From positions 186,001-250,000 of the forward strand of contig NZ_RSEC01000008.1 in NCBI RefSeq assembly GCF_003937945.1: a stretch of DNA of 64,000 nucleotides. Direction: 5' to 3'. Shown here one piece after another: positions 33,058 through 42,269 of this stretch. The stretch is from Amycolatopsis eburnea (GTDB lineage: Bacteria > Actinomycetota > Actinomycetes > Mycobacteriales > Pseudonocardiaceae). The notes under the pieces are model-generated. The model saw only the letters and a list, made by a program, of their open reading frames with translations, was not told the DNA's origin and ran no database searches. The stretch's first letter is position 1, and each line of letters begins with the position of its first letter. A program made the translations under genes and the position numbers.

Positions 33058-33630
33058 CTATCCCTTCGGCAACCGGGGTTCGACGGCCTTCGTGGCCACT
33101 TCTTCGGCGATCTGGCAAGCCTCTTCCGACGAATCGACCGCCGTCACCGCCACGTCCACGCGGGACGCGTCGCCGACGGCCAGCCCGAGCGTGCACCCGG
33201 GGGCGACCCCGTCCGGCGACTCCTTCGCCTTGCGGCCGTTGATCTCCTTGTCGACCACCCCGCGACCGGTGTCCCTGACCTGGTCGATCGTGGCCTTGTC
33301 GCGGACGTTCGCGCCGACGACCATGCCCTTGTCGCTCGCCGAGGAGGTCTTCTTCTGGTAGCTGCACACGCGGGCGCCACCGAGGGTGCCGTTCTCCGGG
33401 GCCTTGAAGTCGCCGTAGCCGGTCAGGTCGCCGGGTTCGATCAGCGAGCAGGGGTCGGTGATCGACTCGGTGCCGCCCCCACCCGACGAAGAGCTCTCCG
33501 GTGCGCTCGGTTCACTGGCCGACGGCGACTGCGCGGGCGACGCCGTTCCACCCTGCGTGGTGGTGCAGCCTGCCAGCAGTGCCCCGCCGGCGACGAGCGG
33601 GAGGACGACACGAACGAGGAGTTTCTGCAT
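33058..33630 (-). CDS. DUF3558 family lipoprotein
   Basis: A 190-residue lipoprotein with lipobox LLAGC (Cys22) and a Ser/Pro-rich linker. The DUF3558 domain begins ITDPCSLIEPGDLTGYG and contains paired cysteines (RVCSYQKK, PGCTLGLAV, EEACQIAEE). The family is frequent beside type VII secretion genes in Pseudonocardiaceae, with unknown function. It lies 4 nt after the small helical gene and 9 nt before the PPE/WXG-like gene, so the three form one operon. Confidence 0.88.
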   Translation of the reverse strand: MQKLLVRVVLPLVAGGALLAGCTTTQGGTASPAQSPSASEPSAPESSSSGGGGTESITDPCSLIEPGDLTGYGDFKAPENGTLGGARVCSYQKKTSSASDKGMVVGANVRDKATIDQVRDTGRGVVDKEINGRKAKESPDGVAPGCTLGLAVGDASRVDVAVTAVDSSEEACQIAEEVATKAVEPRLPKG

Positions 33631-33634
33631 TACC

Positions 33635-34081
33635 TCAGGCCTGCTTGGTCTGGAGCGAGGAAAAGGCTTCGTTTTCGGTTTCCTTGTACAGGCCGGCGGC
33701 CCGCGCGAGGGCTTCGTCGGCCTGCCGGGCGACCGTCTTGAGCTGGTTCAGCACCGCCCTCGCCGAACCCTCGGCTTCCGTGGCGCCCTTCTGGTCGTGC
33801 GTGGCCACGGTCTGCCCGTACGGGTGGCTGCCGAGCTGCGGGGCCTGGTCCAGCGCCGCGGTCTTGTAGCCCAGGCCGTCGAGGTCGCTCACCAGGTCGT
33901 TCAACGCGTCACGGATCGGCTTGACGCCCTCCGGCGTGATCTTGAAGCCGCCGCTCTTGGCCGCGGCGATCAGCTTCTGCGTCTCGGCCGTGGCGGCCTG
34001 CACCGCGGCGCCCATGGCACCGGACGAGAACGGGTTGATGATGTCCGACATCGATCCGCCGCCGCCATCGGCTATCAGCAT
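33635..34081 (-). CDS. Small helical protein, ESX-substrate-like
   Basis: A 148-residue helical protein without a signal peptide. It has two long helices separated by a turn around residues 80-90 (LDQAPQLGSHPYG). The C-terminal part, with ALARAAGLYKETENEAFSS, contains a YxxxE-like secretion motif (YKETE) as seen in type VII substrates. The ATG at 34081 is given; ATG 34051 (MSDIINPF) may be the real start. A -10-like TAGACT lies on the minus strand at 34127-34132. It is the first gene of the operon with the DUF3558 lipoprotein. Confidence 0.65.
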   Translation of the reverse strand: MLIADGGGGSMSDIINPFSSGAMGAAVQAATAETQKLIAAAKSGGFKITPEGVKPIRDALNDLVSDLDGLGYKTAALDQAPQLGSHPYGQTVATHDQKGATEAEGSARAVLNQLKTVARQADEALARAAGLYKETENEAFSSLQTKQA

Positions 34082-34210
34082 CGCAGTCCACCCCGAATTC
34101 GCTTTGCCCGTGCGTGTGCACCCGGGAGTCTACTAGCCGGGCACCCTGCGCAACCGCGGTTCACCGATCTTCACTTCGGACGCAGCGGGCGCCCGGGTGG
34201 TTCCCGAAGC

Positions 34211-34975
34211 TCAGAACTGGCCTTCGAGCTGGGCGTACAGCTGCTGGGCCAGGCGCGCGTTGTCGGCCGGGGCGTAGGTGAGCCAGCGCTGGCCGTCCGC
34301 GGCCGTGCGGGAGGACATCAGCCAGCGGCCGGCCGGGGTGTCGAACCAGGCCAGTGGCGGGAACGTGCCGCCGCGGGTCTGGGCCGTGAACTGGCCCACG
34401 CGCTTCTTCGGCTCCTGGAAGACCCGCTCGATCATGCGGACCTGGGGGCCGCCGGCACCGCCGTGCGACCGCGGGGCGCTGACGCCCGCGAACGGGTCGT
34501 ACGCCTCGTCGCGCCGCTGGGTGCGGGGCTGCTGGACCGGGCGCGAGATCGTCACCGACTGGCCGGGGGCGGCCGGGGTCAGCGGGAGCAGGTCGACGAT
34601 CGCCGGGACGATGCCGGTCGGGCGGACCTCCTCGAAGACGATGAGGTTCTCCTCCTGCTTGGCGAGCACCGCGAACTGGCCGTCGGAGGCGACGCGGGCG
34701 AACAGCTGCCGGTCGCCCAGCTCGGCGGCCGCGCTGATGGTCACGCTGCCGCGGACGAACGTCGCCAGCGCCAGCTCGGCGTCGGCGTCGAGGCGGCCGC
34801 GGCTCCACAGCCCGCGGCCGGTCAGGTCGCGGACGACGGCGTCGCGGATCATCGCGCGCTGCTCGACGGTCGTGCCGACGTGCGGCACCTCGAACGGCGT
34901 CGGCGCGCGGCCCAGCCCGAGCTGTTCGAGCAGGATGTCCACCGCCGCCAGCGACAGCGAGAACGAGTGAGGCAT
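34211..34975 (-). CDS. EspG-family ESX secretion-associated chaperone
   Basis: A 254-residue protein that follows the EspG pattern: FSLSLAAVDILLEQLGLGRAPTPFEVPHVG at the start, LWSRGRLDADAELALATFVRG, and a C-terminal block WRWLTYAPADNARLAQQLY-like. EspG proteins bind the tip of PE/PPE substrates in the cytosol and keep them soluble. That agrees with the PPE/WXG-like gene 1.2 kb downstream. The ATG at 34975 (with a GGGGGG leader) was chosen over the open frame to 35110. Confidence 0.82.
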   Translation of the reverse strand: MPHSFSLSLAAVDILLEQLGLGRAPTPFEVPHVGTTVEQRAMIRDAVVRDLTGRGLWSRGRLDADAELALATFVRGSVTISAAAELGDRQLFARVASDGQFAVLAKQEENLIVFEEVRPTGIVPAIVDLLPLTPAAPGQSVTISRPVQQPRTQRRDEAYDPFAGVSAPRSHGGAGGPQVRMIERVFQEPKKRVGQFTAQTRGGTFPPLAWFDTPAGRWLMSSRTAADGQRWLTYAPADNARLAQQLYAQLEGQF

Positions 34976-35088
34976 CGCGTTTTCCCCCCGCGGGTTCTTC
35001 CGATCTCGGGGAACGGTACCGCCACCGGGTGCTCCGCCCTCAGCGAACCCGCTTGCCGCGCGAAGATCGCCGCTGGTCCGATGGACGC

Positions 35089-35334
35089 ATGGCCGATCCG
35101 AAACCCGCACTCGTGCTGCACCTCGCCACCGGCGGGGAACCGCTGCTGTTCGCGCTGACGACCGATGAATCCGCCAAGCTCACGGGCAGGCTCACCCAGC
35201 TCGTGAAGTCCGGCGCGGTCGAAACGGTGACCACCAAGGACCACTCGGCGGTCGCGATCAACTTCGCCCACGTGGCCGCCGCGTACGTCGACGACCTCAC
35301 CCGCAAGAGCACCGTCTTCGGCATGCACGGCTGA
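35089..35334 (+). CDS. Small conserved hypothetical protein
   Basis: An 81-residue soluble protein: KPALVLHLATGGEPLLFALTTDESAKL, then a helix and AINFAHVAAAYVDDLTRKSTVFGMHG. Its codon usage is that of a real gene, and the frame has G/C-rich third positions. No known domain was recognised. It is divergent from the EspG-like gene, and a terminator follows. It may belong to the same type VII-associated island. Confidence 0.65.
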   Translation: MADPKPALVLHLATGGEPLLFALTTDESAKLTGRLTQLVKSGAVETVTTKDHSAVAINFAHVAAAYVDDLTRKSTVFGMHG

Positions 35335-35339
35335 CACGG

Positions 35340-35377
35340 CGAAGGCCGCCTCACGACTCGGCGTGAGACGGCCTTCG
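35340..35377. terminator. Terminator between the small gene and glfT2
   Basis: CGAAGGCCG..CTCACG pairs with CGTGAG..CGGCCTTCG: 15 pairs with one mismatch. It fills the 53-bp gap between convergent genes and can serve both. Confidence 0.75.
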
Positions 35378-35387
35378 ACCGGGGACC

Positions 35388-37307
35388 TCAGAGCTTGTAC
35401 AGGCGCTTCCAGTTCTCGCGCGAGGTCAGCTCGGGCATGGCGCGCTTGTACTGCTCCTGCACCGCCGCGCCTTCCTTGCGCAGCCGCTGGATGACCTTCG
35501 CGCCCTGCTTGGCCAGCGCGAACATCTTCACCTTGTCGTAGGAGCGGACGCGGACGCCTTCCTGGTTCGCGTCGGTGACGACCGCCTTGTCGAACAGGGC
35601 GATGTGCCACCAGTGCGCCTCGTCGATCGGGACCGCGCCGAGGCCGAAGCGGCTGCGGCCGAGCACCCGGTCGATGATCCGCTTGATCAGCACCAGGCGC
35701 TGCATGCTGGGCCGCGGCGCGGTGTTGATGATGCCGATGTCGTTGGACGCGATGCCCGGGACGTCGGTCGCCTTGTAGCGCTTGGTCTCGGGGTAGGCGT
35801 CGCGGATCCGGCGGATCTCCTGCATCGCCTCGACGCCGCCGTCACGCAGGATCTCCGGGCCCTCGAGGAAGTCCTCGACGGCCTTGATCAGCGTCGCCGA
35901 CAGGCCGTACTGCATGCCGAGCAGGTAGCGCACCAGCTGCGCGAGCAGCACCCGCGAGAGCAGGTTCAGGTTGAACGGCGAGTGCAGCGCGGCGGTGATG
36001 ATCGAGTTGCGCAGGTTGAAGTACCGGTGCCACTCGTCCCAGTCCTTCATGTGGAAGTCCGCGTGCCACACGCCCGCACCCGGCAGGGTGACGGTCGGGA
36101 AGCCGTGCGCGCGGGCCCGGTAGGAGTACTCGGCGTCGTCCCACTGGAAGAAGAACGGCAGCGGGTAGCCGGTCGCCTCGACGACCTCGTAGGGGATCAG
36201 GCACGACCACCAGCCGTTGTACCCGGCGTCGAGGCGGCGCTCCTGGCGGTTCGGCTTGAGCGTCTCCTCGTCCACGCCGAGCAGGTCGGCCGTCGACAGC
36301 GAGTGCTCGACCGGCTGGCCGGGCTCGAGGGTGTTGAGCCGGGCGTACTCGGCGCCGACGTGCAGCTGGTTCGGGTGGAACAGGTTCAGCATCTGGCCGC
36401 CGACGATGATCGGGTTGGCGGCGCGGTTGGAGAACGCCGTCATCCGGATCACCAGGTCCGGCTCGAGCAGGACGTCGTCGTCCATGAACAGGACGTTCGC
36501 GTGCTCGGTCGCGGTGTGCCCGGCGACCTCGAACAGGCCGCGGGTGAAGCCGCCGGCCCCGCCGAGGTTCGGCTGCTTGATGTAGTGCAGCTTGTCGGCG
36601 AGGTCCTTCGCGACCTGCTCGAAGCCGTCACGGGACTCGACGAGGTCGGTGCCCTGGTCGGCGACGTAGATGGCGTCCAGGGTCTCCAGCGAGGAGACGT
36701 CCGCGGCGAGGGCCTGGAGGTTCTTCAGGCAGTCGTCGGCGCGGTTCATCGTGCAGATGGTCACCGCGGTCGGGCGGATCTTCTCCGGCGCCTCGACCGT
36801 CCAGCGGACCTGCTCGACGCGCAGCGTCTGGCCACCCTCGGTCTCGAGGTCGAGCCAGAGCGCGCCGCCGTCGTAGAACTTGTCCAGCTTGCCGGTCAGC
36901 GCGACCTTCAGCTGCTTGGCGTCGGCGACCTGCTCGGCGGCCACCACGCGCGGCTCGCCCTCGACGTCGGACGCGCCCATGGACAGCAGGCCGGTACCGG
37001 TCACGACGGCCTCGACCGAGACCTCGGACACGGTCGTCCAGCGCTGCCAGTAGCTGGCCGGGAACCGGCCGAAGTACGTGTTGCCCGACACCTTGGTGGC
37101 GGGCTCGAGGGAGATGACCGCACGTTCCCGCACGGCCGAGCCCCATTCGAGCTCGGCGTACAGGTCCTTGCTGACGATCGGCGCCGGACCGGCGTAGAGC
37201 CCGCGCTGCGCCGTCAGGCGGCCCTGCGGAGTGTGCTCGGTGAACCGCGTCTCGGCGGCCGCGCCGGCTTGGGTGGTCGGCGCCGGGGTGGCTGTTTTAC
37301 CGGGCAT
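35388..37307 (-). CDS. glfT2: Galactofuranosyltransferase GlfT2 (Rv3808c-like)
   Basis: A 639-residue polymerising GT2 enzyme, the same length as the mycobacterial protein (637). An N-terminal beta-barrel (about 30-165) precedes the GT-A domain. That domain has TICTMNRADDC, NLGGAGGFTRG, MDDDV (Asp276-278, metal/UDP-Galf site) and WWSCLIPY...FFQWDDAEYSYRA, with the catalytic Asp in WDDAE. A helical C-terminus follows. It extends the galactan with alternating 5- and 6-links. The ATG at 37307 excludes the shadow extension upstream. The gtrA gene lies 8 nt upstream on the same strand. Confidence 0.95.
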   Translation of the reverse strand: MPGKTATPAPTTQAGAAAETRFTEHTPQGRLTAQRGLYAGPAPIVSKDLYAELEWGSAVRERAVISLEPATKVSGNTYFGRFPASYWQRWTTVSEVSVEAVVTGTGLLSMGASDVEGEPRVVAAEQVADAKQLKVALTGKLDKFYDGGALWLDLETEGGQTLRVEQVRWTVEAPEKIRPTAVTICTMNRADDCLKNLQALAADVSSLETLDAIYVADQGTDLVESRDGFEQVAKDLADKLHYIKQPNLGGAGGFTRGLFEVAGHTATEHANVLFMDDDVLLEPDLVIRMTAFSNRAANPIIVGGQMLNLFHPNQLHVGAEYARLNTLEPGQPVEHSLSTADLLGVDEETLKPNRQERRLDAGYNGWWSCLIPYEVVEATGYPLPFFFQWDDAEYSYRARAHGFPTVTLPGAGVWHADFHMKDWDEWHRYFNLRNSIITAALHSPFNLNLLSRVLLAQLVRYLLGMQYGLSATLIKAVEDFLEGPEILRDGGVEAMQEIRRIRDAYPETKRYKATDVPGIASNDIGIINTAPRPSMQRLVLIKRIIDRVLGRSRFGLGAVPIDEAHWWHIALFDKAVVTDANQEGVRVRSYDKVKMFALAKQGAKVIQRLRKEGAAVQEQYKRAMPELTSRENWKRLYKL

Positions 37308-37315
37308 TGAGTTCC

Positions 37316-37786
37316 TCAGTTCTCCTCGGTCGACGGCTCGCGGAAGACGACCCACTTGAGCATCACGAAATTGATCACCGTGGCCGTGGCCTGCGACACG
37401 GCCCAGCACAGTGTGTGCTGCCACGCCGATTCCGGCAGAACCTGCAGCATCAGCTGGTTCACCCCGACCGCGACGAAGAACGTCACGGTGTAGAGCAGGA
37501 CGAACGAGCCGATCTGCGCCTTGCCCTCCCGGCGTCCACCCGAGAAGGTGAACTTCCGGTTCAGGAAGAAGGCCGTGGTCGTGCCCACGATGAAAGAGAT
37601 AGCGCGGGCGACGTCGACCCACGGTGAAGTGGCCATCCCGGCCACCTGGGTCAGCAGGGTGTACGTACCCAGGTCGACGAGGGCGCAGAAGCCGCCGATC
37701 AGGGCGAAGCGGATGAGCTGCCCGAGCAGTCCGATGGAGGACGGCTGAGCAGCTGCGATGTCGGCTTGCGGATCGGTCGCCACCAC
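37316..37786 (-). CDS. GtrA-family membrane protein (Rv3789-like)
   Basis: A 156-residue protein with four membrane helices (about 22-44, 56-76, 92-112 and 122-145). It carries the GtrA signature: FALIGGFCALVDLGTYTLL, then SFIVGTTTAFFLNRKFTF. Rv3789 has been proposed to move decaprenyl-phospho-arabinose or to anchor AftA. Here it is divergent from dprE1 (126 bp apart) and co-directional with glfT2, a different arrangement from M. tuberculosis, where it precedes dprE1 on the same strand. The start is GTG at 37786 or 37783. Confidence 0.88.
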   Translation of the reverse strand: MVATDPQADIAAAQPSSIGLLGQLIRFALIGGFCALVDLGTYTLLTQVAGMATSPWVDVARAISFIVGTTTAFFLNRKFTFSGGRREGKAQIGSFVLLYTVTFFVAVGVNQLMLQVLPESAWQHTLCWAVSQATATVINFVMLKWVVFREPSTEEN

Positions 37787-37899
37787 TGCATTACCTCGTT
37801 GCCTGAGTCATGGTCACCCGCGCGGGCGCTTGTGCCTTGATGCGCAAAGTGTAGAGACGAGCACTTCAGGGTCACGTTCCGGGCGTGTTTCGGCGTGGC

Positions 37900-37905
37900 T
37901 ACCCT
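37900..37905 (+). promoter_or_regulatory. -10 element TACCCT before dprE1
   Basis: TACCCT is 6 nt before the GTG at 37912. The frame is open upstream to 37885, so this signal decides the start. Confidence 0.55.
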
Positions 37906-37911
37906 GGTCGA

Positions 37912-39285
37912 GTGACCCACTCCCCCGAGACACAGCGTCGCACGCTCACCGGCTGGGGACGCACCGCTCCGACCGTCGCCGACGTCCTGACCACACCGGA
38001 CGTCGAGACCATCGCGCGCGCCGTGCGCCAGGCCGGCGAGCGCGGCGTCATCGCGCGTGGCCTCGGCCGGTCCTACGGCGACCCGGCGCAGAACGCGGGC
38101 GGCCTGGTCGTCGACATGACCGCCCTCGACCGGATCCACTCGATCGACCCCGACTCGGGCCTGGTCGACCTGGACGCCGGTGTCAGCCTCGACAAGCTGA
38201 TGCGCGAGGCGCTGCCGCACGGCCTCTGGGTCCCGGTGCTCCCGGGCACCCGGCAGGTGACGATCGGCGGCGCGATCGCCAACGACATCCACGGCAAGAA
38301 CCACCACAGCGCGGGCAGCTTCGGCAACCACGTCGTGTCGATGGACCTGCTGACCGCGGACGGCCAGGTGCGCACGCTCACCCCGGAGGGCCCGGAGTCG
38401 GAGCTGTTCTGGGCGACCGTGGCCGGCATCGGCCTGACCGGCATCATCGTCCGGGCCACGATCCGGATGAAGAAGACCGAGACGGCGTACTTCATCGTCG
38501 ACGCCGACCGCACGTCGAGCCTCGACGAGACGCTCGGCCTGTTCACCGACGGCTCCGACCTGACCTACGACTACTCGATGTCGGTGCCGGACCTGATCTC
38601 GTCCGACCACCGCCTCGGCCGGGCGACGTTCTCGCGCGGCTCGCTGGCGAAGCTGGACCAGCTGCCGCCGAAGCTGCGCGCCGAGCCGCTGAAGTTCGAC
38701 GCGCCGCAGCTGGCGACCCTGCCGGACGTGTTCCCGAACGGCCTGGGCAACAAGCTCACGTTCGGGCTGATCAACGAGCTGTGGCAGAAGACCGTGCCCA
38801 AGAAGGGCGCGCGCGGCAAGATCCAGAACCTGACGCAGTTCTACCACCCGCTGGACATGCTGAGCGAGTGGAACCGCGCCTACGGGTCCAAGGGTTTCCT
38901 GCAGTACCAGTTCTCGGTGCCGTTCGGCGCGGAAGACCAGCTCAAGGCCCTCTGCCGGCGGATCGCGACGTCGGGCCACTACTCGTTCCTCAACGTGTTC
39001 AAGCGCATGGGCGACGCCAACCCGGCGCCCATGTCGTGGCCGTCGCCGGGCTGGATGCTCAGCGTCGACTTCCCGATCAAGCGCGGGCTGAGCGCGTTCT
39101 GCCTGGAGCTGGACGACGCCGTGCTCGCGGCGGGTGGCCGGCTCTACACCGCGAAGGACTCCCGGACGTCCGCGGAGACGTTCGCGAAGATGTACCCGCG
39201 GCTCGAAGAATGGCGCAAGATCCGCGCTTCCGTTGACCCCGAAGGCGTTTTCGCCTCTGACATGAGCCGGAGGCTCGAACTGTGA
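37912..39285 (+). CDS. dprE1: Decaprenylphosphoryl-beta-D-ribose 2-oxidase DprE1
   Basis: A 457-residue FAD enzyme: the PCMH FAD domain has [16 protein letters not shown] and [20 protein letters not shown], and an ALO-type substrate domain follows. The C-terminal block [22 protein letters not shown] contains the conserved Lys/substrate residues. With DprE2 it epimerises DPR to DPA, the only arabinose donor. At the position of mycobacterial Cys387 this protein has Ser384 ([10 protein letters not shown]), the residue that benzothiazinones attack as Cys. It overlaps dprE2 by 4 bp. Confidence 0.96.
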   Translation: MTHSPETQRRTLTGWGRTAPTVADVLTTPDVETIARAVRQAGERGVIARGLGRSYGDPAQNAGGLVVDMTALDRIHSIDPDSGLVDLDAGVSLDKLMREALPHGLWVPVLPGTRQVTIGGAIANDIHGKNHHSAGSFGNHVVSMDLLTADGQVRTLTPEGPESELFWATVAGIGLTGIIVRATIRMKKTETAYFIVDADRTSSLDETLGLFTDGSDLTYDYSMSVPDLISSDHRLGRATFSRGSLAKLDQLPPKLRAEPLKFDAPQLATLPDVFPNGLGNKLTFGLINELWQKTVPKKGARGKIQNLTQFYHPLDMLSEWNRAYGSKGFLQYQFSVPFGAEDQLKALCRRIATSGHYSFLNVFKRMGDANPAPMSWPSPGWMLSVDFPIKRGLSAFCLELDDAVLAAGGRLYTAKDSRTSAETFAKMYPRLEEWRKIRASVDPEGVFASDMSRRLEL

Positions 39286-40037
39286 TCGACGCGGTGGGCA
39301 ACCCCCAGTCCCTGCTCCTGCTCGGCGGTACGTCGGACATCGCGCTGGCGATCGCCGAGAAGTACCTGGCCGAAAAGCCCCTGCGGGTCGTGCTGGCCGC
39401 GCGCCCGTCGCCCCGGCTGGACGCGGCCGCGCAGCGCCTGAAGGACCGCGGCGCCGAGGTGTCCACTGTGGACTTCGACGCCAAGGACACCGCGTCGCAC
39501 CCCGCCGTGCTGGACAAGGCGTTCGAGGGCGGCGACATCGACGTGGCGGTCGTCGCGTTCGGCCTGCTCGGCGACCCCGAAGAGGTCTGGCAGAACCACG
39601 CGAAGGCCGTCGAGCTGGCGACCGTGAACTACACCGCCGCGGTGTCGGTCGGCGTCGCGCTGTCGGAGAAGCTCAAGGTCCAGGGCCACGGCACGGTGAT
39701 CGCGCTGTCGTCGGTGGCCGGCGAGCGCGTCCGGCGGTCCAACTTCGTCTACGGCTCCACGAAGGCCGGTTTCGACGGGTTCTACCTGGGTCTGGGCGAG
39801 GCGCTCGCGCCGTCCGGCGTGCAGGTGACGGTCGTGCGGCCGGGCCACGTCAAGACGAAGATGACCGAAGGCCTGAAGGACGCTCCCCTGGCGCAGACGG
39901 CCGAGCAGGTGGCGGAGACCGCCGTCGCGGCCGCGCGGGCGGGCAAGGACCTCGTGTGGGCACCGGCGCAGTTCCGCCTGGTGATGTCGGCGCTGCGGCA
40001 CGTGCCGCGCCCGATCTTCCGCAAGCTCCCCATCTGA
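39282..40037 (+). CDS. dprE2: Decaprenylphosphoryl-2-keto-ribose reductase DprE2
   Basis: A 251-residue SDR with [18 protein letters not shown] as cofactor loop (GGTSDIA replaces the usual GxxxGxG, as in DprE2). The catalytic Ser is in [21 protein letters not shown], with Tyr and Lys in YGSTK. It reduces the keto intermediate of DprE1 to decaprenyl-phospho-arabinose. GTG start; it overlaps the dprE1 stop by 4 bp. The pair order equals Rv3790-Rv3791. Confidence 0.95.
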   Translation: MIDAVGNPQSLLLLGGTSDIALAIAEKYLAEKPLRVVLAARPSPRLDAAAQRLKDRGAEVSTVDFDAKDTASHPAVLDKAFEGGDIDVAVVAFGLLGDPEEVWQNHAKAVELATVNYTAAVSVGVALSEKLKVQGHGTVIALSSVAGERVRRSNFVYGSTKAGFDGFYLGLGEALAPSGVQVTVVRPGHVKTKMTEGLKDAPLAQTAEQVAETAVAAARAGKDLVWAPAQFRLVMSALRHVPRPIFRKLPI

Positions 40038-40127
40038 GGCCTCCACCCCGGGGTTGACGCGGAGTTCCATCCGGGCCCGTCCCGCACGCCGATGTGCTCA
40101 CCCGATGCGTCGAAACAGACTGTCACC

Positions 40128-40742
40128 ATGGTGAACACGACGAGCGACCGCGGTGGGCCGGCGATGCTGCTCCGCGACATCGCCCTCCCGATGGCGCTGT
40201 ACTACGTCCTGCGTTCCTTCGAGGTCGACGCGCTGTGGGCGCTGCTGGTCAGCGCCGTACCGCCGGTGCTGCGGACCGGGTACGTCCTGGCGCGGCACCG
40301 GCGGCTCGACCCGGTCAGCGCGTTCGTGCTGGCCGTGCTGCTGGTCAACGGCGCGGTGGCGGTGTTCTCCGGCGACGCCCGGCTGCTGCTCGTCCGCAGC
40401 GCCTGGATCACGCTCCCGCTCGGGGTGGTGCTGCTGGCCAGCCTGGTCGCCGGACGGCGGCCGCTGCTGTTCCGGGCGGTGTGCGCGCTCCAGCCCGCGC
40501 GCGCCGAGCACCTCGAAGGGCTGTGGGGCCTTTCCCGGTCGTTCCGGGCGCGCTGGCGGTCGGCGACGCTCTGGTGGGGCGCCGGGTGCCTCCTGCTGGG
40601 CTGCGCCGTCGTGGTGCTGGCGTTCACGCTGCCGGTGGACGTCGTGCCGGTCCTCGACACCGCGCTGACCGCGGGCAGCGTCCTCCTTGGGGTGAAGCTG
40701 ACCCGGCGGCGGCTGGGCGTCCAGCGGACGGCGGACGCCTGA
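40128..40742 (+). CDS. VC0807-like membrane protein
   Basis: A 204-residue membrane protein with about five helices. It begins LLRDIALPMALYYVLRSFEVDALWALLVSAVPPVLRT, a pattern of the VC0807 family of unknown function. The ATG at 40128 lies 7 nt after a -10-like CAGACT, so the mRNA may be leaderless. It is 90 bp downstream of dprE2 and convergent with a GT-C protein, with stops 2 nt apart. A role in the wall pathway is not shown. Confidence 0.65.
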   Translation: MVNTTSDRGGPAMLLRDIALPMALYYVLRSFEVDALWALLVSAVPPVLRTGYVLARHRRLDPVSAFVLAVLLVNGAVAVFSGDARLLLVRSAWITLPLGVVLLASLVAGRRPLLFRAVCALQPARAEHLEGLWGLSRSFRARWRSATLWWGAGCLLLGCAVVVLAFTLPVDVVPVLDTALTAGSVLLGVKLTRRRLGVQRTADA

Positions 40743-40744
40743 GG

Positions 40745-42262
40745 TCAGCTCCCCGCCGCGTGGGCGGGCACCAGGTAGAGGTTCTGGCTGCCCATCCACG
40801 GCGAGTCGATCCGCCAGCTCGCCAGCGCCGCCGGCGGGGGCGCGCGACGGGTCGTCGCCAGGACCAGGTCCGGGCTGATCGGGGCGACGCTGTGGTCGAA
40901 GTTGTGGAAGTTGGCTTCCAGCAGCGCGCGGCCGATGTCGCCGCTGCGGCGCTTCGTCTCGGTGATCGCCGGGTCGACCGCGCCGCGGTCGGAGAACTCG
41001 TCGACCAGCTCGCAGTCGCACGCGTAGGCCAGCGCGCCGACCTCGCCCGCCGTCTCCACCTTGCGGCCGTGCGCGATCGCCGCCAGCTCCTGGCCGATCT
41101 CGCGGTACTCCGTCGTCGACGCGTGGTTGCTGGTGATCGGCGCGAACTGGCGCGGAAGGCCCGGCACGGCGTACACGGCGACGCTGGCCGCGACCACCGC
41201 GGCGCCGGCCGTCCACGCCCCGCGGCGCACCCGCTCCGGCACCGCCGAGGCGCCGGCGGCGAGGAAGACCGTCGCGCCGATGATGCTGGGCGCGTAGTAC
41301 CAGTGGTACGGCGGCACGCCCAGGCGGCTGTAGGCGACGTAGTGCAGCGCACCCGCGACGGCGAGCGCGGCGAACGGCGTCAGGCGGCGGGCGGTTTCGG
41401 AGCCGCGGCGGTACTGGACGACCCAGACCACCCCCGCCGCGGCGGCGAGCAGCAGCGGCAGGAACGACAGCGCGGCCGCGGTCGGGAAGTTGCGCCAGTA
41501 CAGCAGCGGGCCGTTCGTGAAGCTGAACGGTCCCCACGACTGCTGGCTGATCTTGATGACGAGCGTGTCCGGCACGGCCGAGCCGAGCACCAGCCAGCTG
41601 AAGCCGAACCACGGGAGCATCACGGCGAGCGCCGAGAACGCCGTCCGCCAGATGCCCGCCCAGAACCCGCGGCGGGCCGCGAACAGCACCGCCGCGATCA
41701 GCAGCAGGTCGATCCGGACGAGCGCGAGCAGCCCGATCACGACACCCAGCCGTCCCGCGTGGCGCTCCCCGGCGTACACGAGCGCCCAGACGACGCCGGT
41801 GGCCCCGAGCGCGACCTCCAGCCCGATCGACGACAGCAGCAGCGGGTTCACCAGCAGCAACGCGAAGGTGAGCGGCGCGAACGCGGCGGGCAGCCCGGTG
41901 CGCTCGCCGAGCCGGCGCAGCCCGAGCACGAGCAGCACCTGCGCGACGACGAACACGACCCCGGCGGCGAGCACGGCGTCGCGGACGACGAACGTGACCG
42001 CGCCGAGGGCCAGGACGTTCAGCGGCGACGTCGCGGTGTTCGCCGTCCCCTGCTCGATCAGGCCCCAGTGGGCGTGGAAGGCGAGGTTCTTCGCGTAGGA
42101 CAGCGTGATGTAGGTGTCATCGATGAGATGGTGGCTGACCAGGGCGAACACGAGCGCGGAGGCCACCGCGGCACCCGCCGGGAGGACCCACGGACGGGTG
42201 ACGGGCACGGCCGCGGGCAGCGCACCGGCGGCGGTGGGGAGTTCTGCGGAGGCGCTTCGCAT
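40745..42262 (-). CDS. GT-C-type membrane glycosyltransferase, AftB-related
   Basis: A 505-residue polytopic protein. The first extracytoplasmic loop, HHLIDDTYITLSYAKNLAFH, carries the acidic pair expected for a GT-C polyprenyl-phosphate-sugar transferase. Then come about ten helices and a C-terminal extracytoplasmic domain of ~130 residues. The pattern resembles AftB (Rv3805c), although the usual NPGERVEGYTN segment is replaced by EQGTANTATSPLN. The likely donor is decaprenyl-phospho-arabinose; the acceptor is unknown. The ATG at 42262 is supported by a -10 element 7 nt upstream. Confidence 0.7.
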   Translation of the reverse strand: MRSASAELPTAAGALPAAVPVTRPWVLPAGAAVASALVFALVSHHLIDDTYITLSYAKNLAFHAHWGLIEQGTANTATSPLNVLALGAVTFVVRDAVLAAGVVFVVAQVLLVLGLRRLGERTGLPAAFAPLTFALLLVNPLLLSSIGLEVALGATGVVWALVYAGERHAGRLGVVIGLLALVRIDLLLIAAVLFAARRGFWAGIWRTAFSALAVMLPWFGFSWLVLGSAVPDTLVIKISQQSWGPFSFTNGPLLYWRNFPTAAALSFLPLLLAAAAGVVWVVQYRRGSETARRLTPFAALAVAGALHYVAYSRLGVPPYHWYYAPSIIGATVFLAAGASAVPERVRRGAWTAGAAVVAASVAVYAVPGLPRQFAPITSNHASTTEYREIGQELAAIAHGRKVETAGEVGALAYACDCELVDEFSDRGAVDPAITETKRRSGDIGRALLEANFHNFDHSVAPISPDLVLATTRRAPPPAALASWRIDSPWMGSQNLYLVPAHAAGS

Positions 42263-42269
42263 CCCGGAC

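Noticed and set aside
31060..33741. Long plus-strand frame of 893 codons
   Set aside because: It reads through the end of glfT1 and antisense across the PPE/WXG-like and DUF3558 genes; composition is a shadow.
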